Below are positions 15,501 to 23,161 of a stretch of DNA of 32,369 nucleotides, one piece after another (the first letter of the stretch is position 1; each line of letters starts with the position of its first letter). The stretch is from Bryobacteraceae bacterium (GTDB lineage Bacteria; Acidobacteriota; Terriglobia; Bryobacterales; Bryobacteraceae): contig JAPWUP010000022.1 of NCBI GenBank assembly GCA_028275505.1, positions 1-32,369 of the forward strand. The letters are read 5' to 3'. Under the pieces are notes generated by a model. It ran no database searches, was not told where the DNA came from, and was given only the letters and a program-made list of their open reading frames with translations. The position numbers and the translations under genes are program-made.

Positions 15501-16331
15501 TTACGCCGCCAGGAGTCTCTGAGGATTGAGACACATCATCTGGCGTAACTGATCCCGGTCAAAACCGAGCGCTCGCAGGCCCTCCGCAAAAAGCTTCAGG
15601 CATTCCGGGGGCGGAGGATTATCCGGCTGGCCGGAATCCGTGGCGAGAACTGTGGTTTCCACGCCCACCTGGGCGATGGCGTCGGCGATTGCCTCCAAGG
15701 GCACGTGTCCGCCCCGATGGGTCGTCGAGTTATAACAACGCTCAAACATCACGCCGCGTGCGGCCAGCTCTTTCTGGAGGCTGAGCGGATACTCGGTGAC
15801 GGGCCATTCCGGATGAGTGACCACGATCCTTTCGATGCCCAGCTCGGACGCGCGCACGATCAAGGGCACGGCCTCTTCGGGGCTCAAATGCCCCGTGCAC
15901 AGTATGGCCGGCGCAGTCGCCATCAGCCTGAGAATCTCCTCCACTTCAGGCCGCAGGCGCCCGTCCCCGTCCAAAACCGTGATGCCACCTTGCTCGCCGC
16001 GCCGCCGCCGATGATTGAGCGCCGAGCGGGTGGGCATCCAGATCATCCGGGCGCCCATGGTAAGAGCTGCGCGAACCGCCGCGGGATTCAGGCCACCCAC
16101 CGTCTCGTTGAGGACCAAGCCACCGAACAGGCGCAATCCGGGGACAGTCTTGCTAACCAGCGAGGCCCGTTCTGCCGTCGAAAAGTGGTGGTTCTTGAGG
16201 ACGATCCCGCCCAGAGCGGCGGCAGCGGCCTCGCGGGCGAGATCGAGGTCGTCAAAGCGGCGCGGATCCAGGTCCGGCGCACTGTGCACGTGCATGTCAA
16301 TGGCGCCATGCAACCACTCAGGGAGTCTCAT
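15501..16331 (-). CDS. Metal-dependent amidohydrolase-like TIM barrel (DUF6282 type)
   Basis: 276 residues from ATG 16331 (AGGGGC upstream; TTG 16355 is the in-frame alternative). The metal-ligand set of the amidohydrolase superfamily is readable: DMHVHSAPD (H14, H16), LKNHH (K46, H48, H49), CTGH (H148), VTHPEWP (H173) and ATDSG (D232). The APD after HVH and the KNHH motif match the DUF6282 group. Enzymes of this superfamily hydrolyse amides, lactones or phosphoesters. In this setting a sugar-acid lactonase is one possibility, but nothing in the sequence proves it. It is probably co-transcribed with the GntR gene 153 bases upstream. It has no signal peptide, so it acts in the cytosol. Confidence 0.75.
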   Translation of the reverse strand: MRLPEWLHGAIDMHVHSAPDLDPRRFDDLDLAREAAAAALGGIVLKNHHFSTAERASLVSKTVPGLRLFGGLVLNETVGGLNPAAVRAALTMGARMIWMPTRSALNHRRRRGEQGGITVLDGDGRLRPEVEEILRLMATAPAILCTGHLSPEEAVPLIVRASELGIERIVVTHPEWPVTEYPLSLQKELAARGVMFERCYNSTTHRGGHVPLEAIADAIAQVGVETTVLATDSGQPDNPPPPECLKLFAEGLRALGFDRDQLRQMMCLNPQRLLAA

Positions 16332-16484
16332 CGGGCTGCCCCTACGGAGCCACAACGGTTATTGCGAGCCGTTGGCGCTCTACCCTTTGCGGCTTGCAAA
16401 CTCGCGCAAATATGCGGTGCGTCGCGATGCGCTGGCTGGCCGGCGGCGGTGTCTAAGACACAGGTCCTGTGCATGGGCGAGCGG

Positions 16485-17186
16485 TCAAATGACTAGCGGT
16501 ACATCCACTCGGCCGCCGGAAATCACCGAGTCGAGCAAAAATCGGACTGCGCGTTCGAAGTGCGTGTGGATCAGGCGCTCGGCCGCCTCGCCGTCGCCTC
16601 GCTTGAGCGCGTCGAGAATCGCCAGGTGGTCCTGGTGCGATGAAAGCACCTTGGCCGGAATCTCCAGTGAGAGGGAGCGAAACCGGCGGAAGTGCTCGTG
16701 AAGGGATTCGATCATTCCGGCGAGCACGCGATTCTCGCAGGATTCGACGATGAGACGATGTACTTTGACGCCCGATTGCGAAATGGCTTTCAGATCCGCA
16801 TTTTCGCCCAGCGTGTAGCTTCGCAATTCCTCCTCGAGCGCGGCGATCCGAGCGGCCGGGATCGTGCCCGCGACTTGGCGAGCCGCAGCCCCCTCGAGCA
16901 GGCTTCGCACCTGATACATCTCGCGGATCTGCCGCAAATCCAGCCGAGACACCAGAGTCCCGAGACGGGGGTGAACTTCCACGAAACCCTCTTTCTCGAG
17001 TCGAAGGATAGCTTCCCGAACCGGCGTCCGACTCAGGCCGAGCTTGCGCGTGTAAGGCTCGATGCGAATGACCTCGCCCGGGCGGAGACGACAGCTCAGG
17101 ATCTCCTCTTTGATGACGCGGTAGGCAGCATCCGCTCCCGATTCTTCGTGGGCAGTACTTTTCGATTTCACGCTGATCCGAGGCAT
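16485..17186 (-). CDS. GntR-family transcriptional regulator, FadR/FCD subfamily (second)
   Basis: 233 residues from ATG 17186. ATG 17231 is an equally open alternative adding 15 residues, and neither start has a clear ribosome binding site. Winged helix: LRPGEVIRIEPYTRKLGLSR, TPVREAILRLEKEGFVEV, then the wing HPRLGTLVSRL. The FCD domain (about 95-215) keeps histidines in KVHRLIVES, QDHLAILDAL and HTHFERAV. It is divergent from the operon starting at 17582 and upstream of the amidohydrolase gene, so it likely controls both directions. It is distinct in sequence from the regulator at 4246. Confidence 0.88.
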   Translation of the reverse strand: MPRISVKSKSTAHEESGADAAYRVIKEEILSCRLRPGEVIRIEPYTRKLGLSRTPVREAILRLEKEGFVEVHPRLGTLVSRLDLRQIREMYQVRSLLEGAAARQVAGTIPAARIAALEEELRSYTLGENADLKAISQSGVKVHRLIVESCENRVLAGMIESLHEHFRRFRSLSLEIPAKVLSSHQDHLAILDALKRGDGEAAERLIHTHFERAVRFLLDSVISGGRVDVPLVI

Positions 17187-17471
17187 GGTCACTGGTACGC
17201 TATAGGTATTTCGGCATGCGTCGGCACACATAATGATAGCGCATAACCGGGATGAGCGTTCCCGGCAAATGCGCGCCCGTTCGCCAGGCAGAGCAGGGGA
17301 CCGGCGCCGTGCGGGCTTCCCGGTCGGCAGGCGCCCCGGGGCGGAAAAGGCCTTATGGCTCGCCGTGGGTTGCGCCGCGGCGAGACCGCTGCTCGCCAGA
17401 ATGAATCCGCCGGGACGAAGGAAAGGCTTGGGGCGGGGTGCGGGAAGAAGACGATGGCTTCGACGTCAGGG

Positions 17472-17500
17472 TTGACGCGCTGTTGATATTCTGCTAGCAT
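17472..17500 (+). promoter_or_regulatory. Promoter/operator of the second sugar-acid operon
   Basis: TTGACG (17472-17477), a 17-base spacer and TAGCAT (17495-17500). It sits in a 33-base block (17468-17500) that matches the receptor 3 promoter (28342-28374, minus strand) at 26 of 33 positions, including AGGGTTGACGCG and TTGATATT. TTGA recurs 11 bases apart inside the block, suggesting a direct-repeat binding site. The rest of 17232-17467 shows no gene. Confidence 0.65.
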
Positions 17501-17505
17501 ACCTT

Positions 17506-17571
17506 TTGGCGAGCAGGCTTCTCCCGGGAGGCTCGAACGTGCCCGGTTCGTAATTCAGCCACGCTCGCCAA
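17506..17571 (+). promoter_or_regulatory. Structured 5' leader of the second operon
   Basis: TTGGCGAGC (17506-17514) pairs perfectly with GCTCGCCAA (17563-17571), enclosing a TCTCCCGGGAGG hairpin and CGAAC/GTTCG (17534-17550). Together they could form a three-way junction in the 75-base leader. Inside lies GGGAGG (17526-17531), seven bases before a GTG that opens a four-codon frame (stop TAA 17551-17553). The real gene at 17582 has no ribosome binding site. No known riboswitch class is recognised. Confidence 0.45.
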
Positions 17572-17581
17572 GCGAACGATC

Positions 17582-18835
17582 ATGCCTCGCAGATCTTGCT
17601 TGTGGCTCACCGGTTCGTTGCGTCCATCCAAAAGGTGGCTTCTCCTCTTGCATAGTCTCGTGCTTGTTCCGTTGGCTGCGGCGATCGAGATCGCTACCGG
17701 CAAGATGCTGGGACCGGGCTACGACCCGCGTTGCTTCTATGTGCGCGAAGGGGGCGGACCCTGGCGAAAAACTTACACCGGCAAACAGTATCGGCCAGAA
17801 GCCGCCGGACGTCTGATGAACCTCCGCATCGCCCAAGGTATCTTCGACGATGAATGGCTGACGGAGGCGCCTTTCGATCCGGAGCGGAACACCGAGCGTC
17901 TGATCGAAGCCCTGGATATTTACAAGGACCACGGCATTCTGGCCATCAACGTCTCCTTGCAGGCCGGCAACGCGGGCTATGGCCGGGAGTGCGAGCTGGT
18001 CAAACGGCTGCCCCACGCGAAACTCGGTCCCGGCAAGGGTTGCCTGACCAGCGCCTTCCGACCGGATGGCAGCCTGAAGGAGGCGTGGATGAGGCGACTG
18101 CTGCGCTTGCAGCGCGAGCTGGATCGCCGGGGCATGATCCTCAACCTCATCTACTTCTACCAGGGCCAGGACGAGGTTCTGGAGGGTCCGGAAGCGATCC
18201 GGCGGGCCGTGGTCAACGCCACCGACTGGCTGATCGAGCACAATTGCCGCAACGTGATCATCGAAATCGCCAACGAGCACGATGTGAACACTTACGATCA
18301 TGATGGCTACATTCACCGCGAGATGGGAAGCCTGATCCAGCTCGCCCGCGAGCGTTTCCTGGTAAAGAAAGCCCCCTTCCGCCTGCCCGTTTCGGCCTCC
18401 ACCGACGGGCGCATGCGTGTCTACGACAGCGAGCGACAGCATGCCGACCTGATCATCATCCACGGTAACCGCCGTACACCCGAGGACAAGGGCAGACGGG
18501 TTGCCGAGTTAGTGGCCGATCCGGCGATGCCCGGGCCGATTTATATGAACGAGGATGACAACGGCCGCGACACGACGCCGGAGAACCTCGTCCGCGAGCT
18601 GGCCAGTTTCGACGCCGTCTTCCGGAGCGGCGGCAGTTGGGGATACATGCCTTGGCGTCAGGTGCAAATGTTTCCCTTCCGTTATTACCGGCCCGCTCGC
18701 AGCACGCAGGTGCTGGCCGAAATGCCGGTCGAAGAGCGCGATCCGGCATATTTTCACGCGGTCCTCGAGCACATACGGAAAACCCTCTACACGCCTGAAG
18801 CGGCGGCGCAACCTTGCAAGTTAGCGAGCGAATGA
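17582..18835 (+). CDS. Secreted glycosidase-like TIM-barrel protein (clan GH-A type)
   Basis: 417 residues. A basic start followed by a hydrophobic stretch (KRWLLLLHSLVLVPLAAAIE, about 17-36) forms a signal peptide. The barrel carries E232 in IEIANEHD (acid/base candidate) and E324 in YMNEDDNG (nucleophile candidate), separated as in clan GH-A glycosidases. YFYQGQ and SASTDGRM segments line the likely cleft. It is not the same family as the genes at 10168 or 23162, judging by motif context. The ATG at 17582 lacks a ribosome binding site and follows a folded leader. Its stop overlaps the carrier start as ATGA, so a secreted enzyme and an inner-membrane importer are translated together. Substrate unknown. 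Confidence 0.75.
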   Translation: MPRRSCLWLTGSLRPSKRWLLLLHSLVLVPLAAAIEIATGKMLGPGYDPRCFYVREGGGPWRKTYTGKQYRPEAAGRLMNLRIAQGIFDDEWLTEAPFDPERNTERLIEALDIYKDHGILAINVSLQAGNAGYGRECELVKRLPHAKLGPGKGCLTSAFRPDGSLKEAWMRRLLRLQRELDRRGMILNLIYFYQGQDEVLEGPEAIRRAVVNATDWLIEHNCRNVIIEIANEHDVNTYDHDGYIHREMGSLIQLARERFLVKKAPFRLPVSASTDGRMRVYDSERQHADLIIIHGNRRTPEDKGRRVAELVADPAMPGPIYMNEDDNGRDTTPENLVRELASFDAVFRSGGSWGYMPWRQVQMFPFRYYRPARSTQVLAEMPVEERDPAYFHAVLEHIRKTLYTPEAAAQPCKLASE

Positions 18836-20076
18836 CAACGGTGACCCCTTGGCGGCCGTGGCTGGTCTGCGCGGTCCTGTTGACGGCGACCGCCCTGAGC
18901 TATCTGGATCGCCAGGCGCTCAGCGTGGTCGCCCCGCTGGTGCGCGAGGAGCTCGAGCTCGATAACGCGCAACTGGGCCTGCTGCTTTCCGCCTTCTTTT
19001 ACTCCTACGCGGCGATGCACCTTTTCGTGGGCGCCATCCTGGATCGCTTCAACATCCGCTACGTGTATGGGGCGTTCGTGGCGTGCTGGTCGCTGGCGCA
19101 GGCGGCTGCGGGCCTGGCCAGAACGTTCGCGGCCCTTTTTGCCAGCCGGATGGCGCTCGGGATTTTCGAGGCAGCGGCGCAGCCTGGCGCCGCCCGCATC
19201 ATCGCCCGACTCGTGCCTGCCAAGGACAGAACGCTGGCGAACGGCATCATGATGAGCGGCGGGAGCATTGGCGCCATGGTGGCGCCGCTCGTAATGATCT
19301 CGCTAGCAAGCGCCGTCGGCTGGCGGGCAGGATTCCTGCTGTTGGGAGGCATCGGGCTGCTTTGGGCGTTTTTTTGGGTTCTATGGTTCCGGCCTCCGGC
19401 CGAAGTGTTGAAGGGCCATCCCACGGGAATTACCCAGGCGGAAGGCGACCGCTGGGGCGCGATCTTGAGAGACCCGAGGTTCTGGGCGTGCGTGGCCGGC
19501 GCCACGTTCGGGATTCCGATTCTCCACATTTCTTCGTCTTGGGTCCCGACATTCTTTGTCCAGGAATGGAAGCTGCCGCTAACTGCGGGTCTCGGCGTTT
19601 ACCTTTTTCTGGTGTATCTGGGCCTCGATCTGGGATTCGTGGGCGGCGGAGCGGCGGTCAGCCTTTTGGCGCGTCGCGGTTGGCGCGTGGGACGGGCTCG
19701 CAAGGCGGTGCTGGTGGTCTCGACCGCGTGCATGCTGTGTGCCTGCGCGGTTCCCTGGGCTCCGAGCGTCCCCTCGGCGGTGGTCCTGGTCTTCCTGTTG
19801 AACCTGGGGCGAGCTTCCTACGGGGCGAACTTTCTGGCCTTCAACCAGGATCTTGCGCCGGGCCGGGTGGGAACGATCGCGGGGTTGATGGGCGCCATTG
19901 GAGCCTTTTCCGGCGCGCTTTTGGTCTGGGCGGTGGGAGTACTTTCCAAGGCCAGTGGTTTCAAGTTTCCGTTTCTCATTGTGGGATTGTTGGCAGTGCT
20001 CGGAGTAATCCCGTTGCTTGCGGTGGACTGGGACAGGCCTTTGTCAGAGAAACGAGGAATCTCATGCGCGAAGTAG
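18832..20076 (+). CDS. MFS transporter, anion:cation symporter family (ExuT-like), second copy
   Basis: 414 residues. The start at ATG 18832 overlaps the previous stop (ATGA); a TTG at 18814 is a weaker alternative. About twelve membrane segments. It shares with the carrier at 14204 the motif SYLDRQAL, FFYSYA, the loop RMALGIFEAAAQPGAARIIA and NGIMMSGGSIGAMVAPL. It is likely a sugar-acid/proton symporter. Its last 13 bases overlap the dehydrogenase gene, and the pair lies in a tightly coupled operon. Presence of two related carriers with separate GntR regulators suggests two related but different substrates. Confidence 0.85.
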   Translation: MTTVTPWRPWLVCAVLLTATALSYLDRQALSVVAPLVREELELDNAQLGLLLSAFFYSYAAMHLFVGAILDRFNIRYVYGAFVACWSLAQAAAGLARTFAALFASRMALGIFEAAAQPGAARIIARLVPAKDRTLANGIMMSGGSIGAMVAPLVMISLASAVGWRAGFLLLGGIGLLWAFFWVLWFRPPAEVLKGHPTGITQAEGDRWGAILRDPRFWACVAGATFGIPILHISSSWVPTFFVQEWKLPLTAGLGVYLFLVYLGLDLGFVGGGAAVSLLARRGWRVGRARKAVLVVSTACMLCACAVPWAPSVPSAVVLVFLLNLGRASYGANFLAFNQDLAPGRVGTIAGLMGAIGAFSGALLVWAVGVLSKASGFKFPFLIVGLLAVLGVIPLLAVDWDRPLSEKRGISCAK

Positions 20077-21104
20077 CAATCATACGTGGCGATGGCATCG
20101 GTCCCGAAATTTCCGAAGCCACCCAGCAAGTGCTGGAAACCGCCGGCGCCGCACTCCGCTGGCAGGAAGTCATTTTGGGACAGGAGGCCAAGCGGCGTTG
20201 GGGCAGCGAGCTTCCCGCCGAATCGGTGGAGAGAATCCGTCGGATCGGCGTGGCGCTCAAGGCGCCTCTCATTGCGGAGCCGCGAAGCGGCGGGCTTTGG
20301 ATCGAAGGACATGGCGAGCGCCGTCGCTACCCTTCGGTCAACAACGGGCTGCGGCGCGAACTGGGCGCCTATGCCAATCTGCGTCCGGTGCTGGGCTTTC
20401 CGGGCGTCTCGGGCCGGTACCAGAATCTGGACATCATCCTCGTGCGCGAGCTCACGGAGGACACCTACGCCGGCATCGAGCGTCAACCGGAAGAAGGTCG
20501 TGCCGAAGCGGTCAAGCTCGTCACCCGCGAGGCCAGCGAACGCATCGCACGCTTTGCCTGCGATTACGCTCTGCGTCACGGCCGCAGAAAGATCACGGCC
20601 GTGCACAAGGCCAACGTATTGCATCTCACCGACGGCTTGTTTCTCGAAAGCGTCCGTAGCGTGGTCGCCCAGTACCCGGAGCTGTGCTTCGATGATCGCA
20701 TGGTGGACGCGGCCTGTTACTTGATGGTGAAAGAGCCCTGTGTGTTCGATGTGCTGGTGCTCCCCAACCAATACGGGGACATACTTTCGGACTTGGCCGC
20801 CGGGCTGGTCGGGAGCCTGGGTCTGGTGCCGGGAGTGAACATCGGGCCGGGTGTGGCTGTGTTCGAGGCGGCGCACGGCGCTGCTCCGGATATCGCGGGG
20901 AAAGGAATCGCCAACCCGATCGGTCTCATCCTCTCAGGCGCCATGCTCCTGGATCACCTCGGTCAGCGGGAAGCCGCCGAGCGCGTCCGCCGCGCCGTGG
21001 CGAGGGTTCTCGCAGCGGGACGCTGCCAGACGCCCGATCTCGGCGGCCATTCGTCCACACGCGAGCTGACTCGCGCCATCTGTGCGGAGATCGAGTGCAC
21101 ATGA
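20064..21104 (+). CDS. NAD-type isocitrate/isopropylmalate dehydrogenase-family enzyme, substrate unknown
   Basis: 346 residues; ATG 20064 follows GAGGAA and overlaps the carrier gene by 13 bases. Beta-decarboxylating dehydrogenase fold: RGDGIGPEI at the start, catalytic Y135 and K182, metal aspartates D215, D239 and D243, and substrate arginines R97, R107 and R128. HGAAPDIAG (D276) indicates NAD rather than NADP. The substrate loop keeps an isocitrate-type S91-x-N93, but between KAP (66-68) and S91 there are about 12 extra residues, and the usual KGP is KAP. The motif around R128 is RELTEDTYAGIE, intermediate between isopropylmalate (RELTGG) and isocitrate (RENTEG) types. Its operon context (glycosidase, carrier, racemase-like protein) argues against the TCA enzyme. 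A 2-hydroxy-3-carboxy acid or tartrate-like substrate is possible. Confidence 0.85.
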   Translation: MREVAIIRGDGIGPEISEATQQVLETAGAALRWQEVILGQEAKRRWGSELPAESVERIRRIGVALKAPLIAEPRSGGLWIEGHGERRRYPSVNNGLRRELGAYANLRPVLGFPGVSGRYQNLDIILVRELTEDTYAGIERQPEEGRAEAVKLVTREASERIARFACDYALRHGRRKITAVHKANVLHLTDGLFLESVRSVVAQYPELCFDDRMVDAACYLMVKEPCVFDVLVLPNQYGDILSDLAAGLVGSLGLVPGVNIGPGVAVFEAAHGAAPDIAGKGIANPIGLILSGAMLLDHLGQREAAERVRRAVARVLAAGRCQTPDLGGHSSTRELTRAICAEIECT

Positions 21105-21790
21105 AAATCCGACGAGTCGCGTTCATCCACGCTTCTCCGGCGGCTCTGCCACCGGTGCTCGGTTACTACGGGGAGGCGGCGCCGGATCTCGAAATTACCA
21201 ATCTCCTGGACGACGGCTTGCTGCGGTTGTTCGCGAAGCCGGATTGGGCCACTGCGGAGCGTCGGCTGGGGGACATGCTGGACGTCGTGCGCGAGATTTA
21301 TTGCGTGGAAGCGGCGTTGCTCACTTGCTCAGCCGTCCCCCGCGAGATGCTGGAGCGCTTGCGGCGGAAGGCAGGCTTTCCTGTCCTGAAGATTGACGAG
21401 ACCCTGGCGCGCGCTGCGGTACGCGCGGGACAGCGCATCGGCTTGCTGGTCACGTTCCCTCCCACTCTCGAAGTGAGCCGGGCGCAGCTTGACGAGGCAG
21501 CTCGCGAGGTGGGCAGAAGCGTCGAGGTCGTGCCGCGCGTGGTGCCCGACGCTCATCAGGCATTGCTGGCGCAGGACGCCGCGACCCATGACCGGCTGGT
21601 GATGGCGGCGGCTCGGGAGCTGGCGTCGGAGGGCATTGACGTTCTAGTCCTGGCCCAAGTTTCGATGGTCCGGGTGCTGTCCGAGCTCCAGGCCAGCGTG
21701 AAGGTTCCCGTGTTGACGAGCTTGCAAACGTCTCTGGAGGCCCTGCGCAAGCTGCAACTCCCCCTGCCGCGGGGTGAATTCAGTGCCTAG
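21101..21790 (+). CDS. Asp/Glu-racemase-superfamily protein with one catalytic-type cysteine (paralogue)
   Basis: 229 residues, start ATG 21101 overlapping the dehydrogenase stop (ATGA). It has LTCSAVP (C76) at the first catalytic position and VLAQVSM (183-189) where the second cysteine would be, then PVLTSLQTS. This is the same substitution as in the protein at 13277, although the two differ in length and most of their sequence. A two-base racemase mechanism is therefore unlikely. A one-cysteine isomerase, decarboxylase or lyase reaction on the dehydrogenase product or substrate is a reasonable inference. It is the last gene of the overlapping operon. Confidence 0.75.
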   Translation: MKIRRVAFIHASPAALPPVLGYYGEAAPDLEITNLLDDGLLRLFAKPDWATAERRLGDMLDVVREIYCVEAALLTCSAVPREMLERLRRKAGFPVLKIDETLARAAVRAGQRIGLLVTFPPTLEVSRAQLDEAAREVGRSVEVVPRVVPDAHQALLAQDAATHDRLVMAAARELASEGIDVLVLAQVSMVRVLSELQASVKVPVLTSLQTSLEALRKLQLPLPRGEFSA

Positions 21791-21815
21791 GCCGGGGCTG
21801 TCACCTTTGTGGGCC

Positions 21816-21844
21816 TTGGCGCGGAAGTCGTATATCAGTAGAAT
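21816..21844 (+). promoter_or_regulatory. Candidate promoter placing transcription start at the phosphatase ATG
   Basis: TTGGCG (21816-21821), a 17-base spacer and TAGAAT (21839-21844). The expected start, about 7 bases downstream, coincides with the ATG at 21851. No ribosome binding site is visible, so the mRNA may be leaderless. AATATCAGT is partly repeated nearby (ATATCAGT at 21832-21839 and 21843-21850). Confidence 0.4.
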
Positions 21845-21850
21845 ATCAGT

Positions 21851-23137
21851 ATGCTGCCCTTCAGTGCGGTGGCCCTTGCCCTGTTGACTGCATTTTCCCT
21901 GCTCGCCCAGACCGGCTCTACGCCCGATCAGATCCACCTGGCCTGGACGCGCGATCCCTCCACAACGGTTACGGTTGTGTGGAGAACCCTCGACACGTCC
22001 GTGCCGTCGGTCGTCGAGTACCGCAGGCAGGGAGAAAGCAGGTGGCGACGCGCCAGCGGCGGTCCGCGCCCGAGCGGAACCGAGGGCCGGCTGCACGAGG
22101 TCCTGGTGCAGGGCTTGGTGCCTGCCTCCCGATACGAGTACCGCGTGGCGGGGCCGCAGGGATCCTGGAGCGAAGTTCACTCCTTTCTTAGCGCGCCGCG
22201 ACCGGGCGGTTCCTTCGAAGCGGTCTTCCTCGCCGACACGGGGCTGGACGGGAGACCGGACGGTCTTTCCACCGGCACCCGTGAGGTGATCGAGGAGGTG
22301 GCACGACTGAACCCCACGCTCATTCTTTGGGGCGGTGAAGGCGCCTACTACAACACCGACAAGCGTTTCGGCACGTTGGACAGGACCATTGACTATTGGT
22401 TCAACATGGTGATGCCCTTCGCGGCGAAGGCGCCGATCATGCCCACTTACGGCAATCACGAGATCTTTCTCAATGAGGGTTACCTGTTCTGGGCTGACCG
22501 TTTCCCGACGCCCGAGGGCTTCGATAACCGGCGTTACTACTCGTTCGACCTCTCCGACGTCCACTTCGTTTCGATTCTGGCCGCCGATTCGGAGCGTGGT
22601 GAGCTGCCCGTGACCGTCTTGCGCTGGATTGATGCTGACTTAGAAAAGGCCCGGAGAGCGGGCAGGAAGTGGCTCGTGCCCTATCTCCATGTCGCGCTGT
22701 TCTCCGACGGCTCCAATCATCCGTCGAATCTCGACTACCGCAGGCAGCTCGCTCCCATCTTTGAAAAACACGGTGTGCGCCTCGTGCTCACCGCCCACGA
22801 CCAGTCCTACGAGCGGACCTTTCCCTTGCGTGGCGTACCGGACAACGTCGAAATCACGAGCAAGTCCCGAGACTGCTACGGGGCAACTGACGGGACTGTT
22901 TACCTGAAAGTTGGGCCGGGCGGCAAGTTGAGTAACATCAACCGCGGCTTCTCCGAGTTCAAGACGAATCCGCCGCCCCCGTACACTGCCTTCCGCGACA
23001 ACACCGCTCATCATTTTGCGAGACTGTTTTTCCATCCGGATAGGGTCCGCGTGCAGATCATCGCCGTGCTGCCCGGCAAGCCGGCATGGGTACAGGACGA
23101 ATTCCTGTACACCCTGGCAGGCTGCGATGCCCGCTGA
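21851..23137 (+). CDS. Secreted purple-acid-phosphatase-like metallophosphoesterase with altered metal ligands
   Basis: 428 residues with signal peptide (MLPFSAVALALLTAFSLLAQ). Residues about 25-115 form a fibronectin-like N-terminal domain (QIHLAWTRDPSTTVTVVW) as in plant-type purple acid phosphatases. The catalytic domain follows, with the five motifs recognisable but modified: LADTG (D129), GEGAYY (G162-E163-x-x-Y166, where GDxxY is expected), GNHE (201-204), PYLH (H280) and AHDQSYER (H316, Q318, where GHxH is expected). Two metal ligands are thus replaced (Asp to Glu, His to Gln). It may be a variant or weakly active phosphatase. It lies 60 bases after the racemase-like gene but probably has its own promoter. 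Its stop is 24 bases from the convergent glycosidase gene. Confidence 0.8.
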   Translation: MLPFSAVALALLTAFSLLAQTGSTPDQIHLAWTRDPSTTVTVVWRTLDTSVPSVVEYRRQGESRWRRASGGPRPSGTEGRLHEVLVQGLVPASRYEYRVAGPQGSWSEVHSFLSAPRPGGSFEAVFLADTGLDGRPDGLSTGTREVIEEVARLNPTLILWGGEGAYYNTDKRFGTLDRTIDYWFNMVMPFAAKAPIMPTYGNHEIFLNEGYLFWADRFPTPEGFDNRRYYSFDLSDVHFVSILAADSERGELPVTVLRWIDADLEKARRAGRKWLVPYLHVALFSDGSNHPSNLDYRRQLAPIFEKHGVRLVLTAHDQSYERTFPLRGVPDNVEITSKSRDCYGATDGTVYLKVGPGGKLSNINRGFSEFKTNPPPPYTAFRDNTAHHFARLFFHPDRVRVQIIAVLPGKPAWVQDEFLYTLAGCDAR

Positions 23138-23161
23138 CCTGAACGGCGCAGAGCCGAGGCC

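Noticed and set aside
19083-20063. Long N-terminal extension of the dehydrogenase frame (673 codons in total)
   Set aside because: The extension lies out of frame over the carrier gene; the family N-terminus (REVAIIRGDGIGPE) begins exactly at 20064 with its own ribosome binding site.
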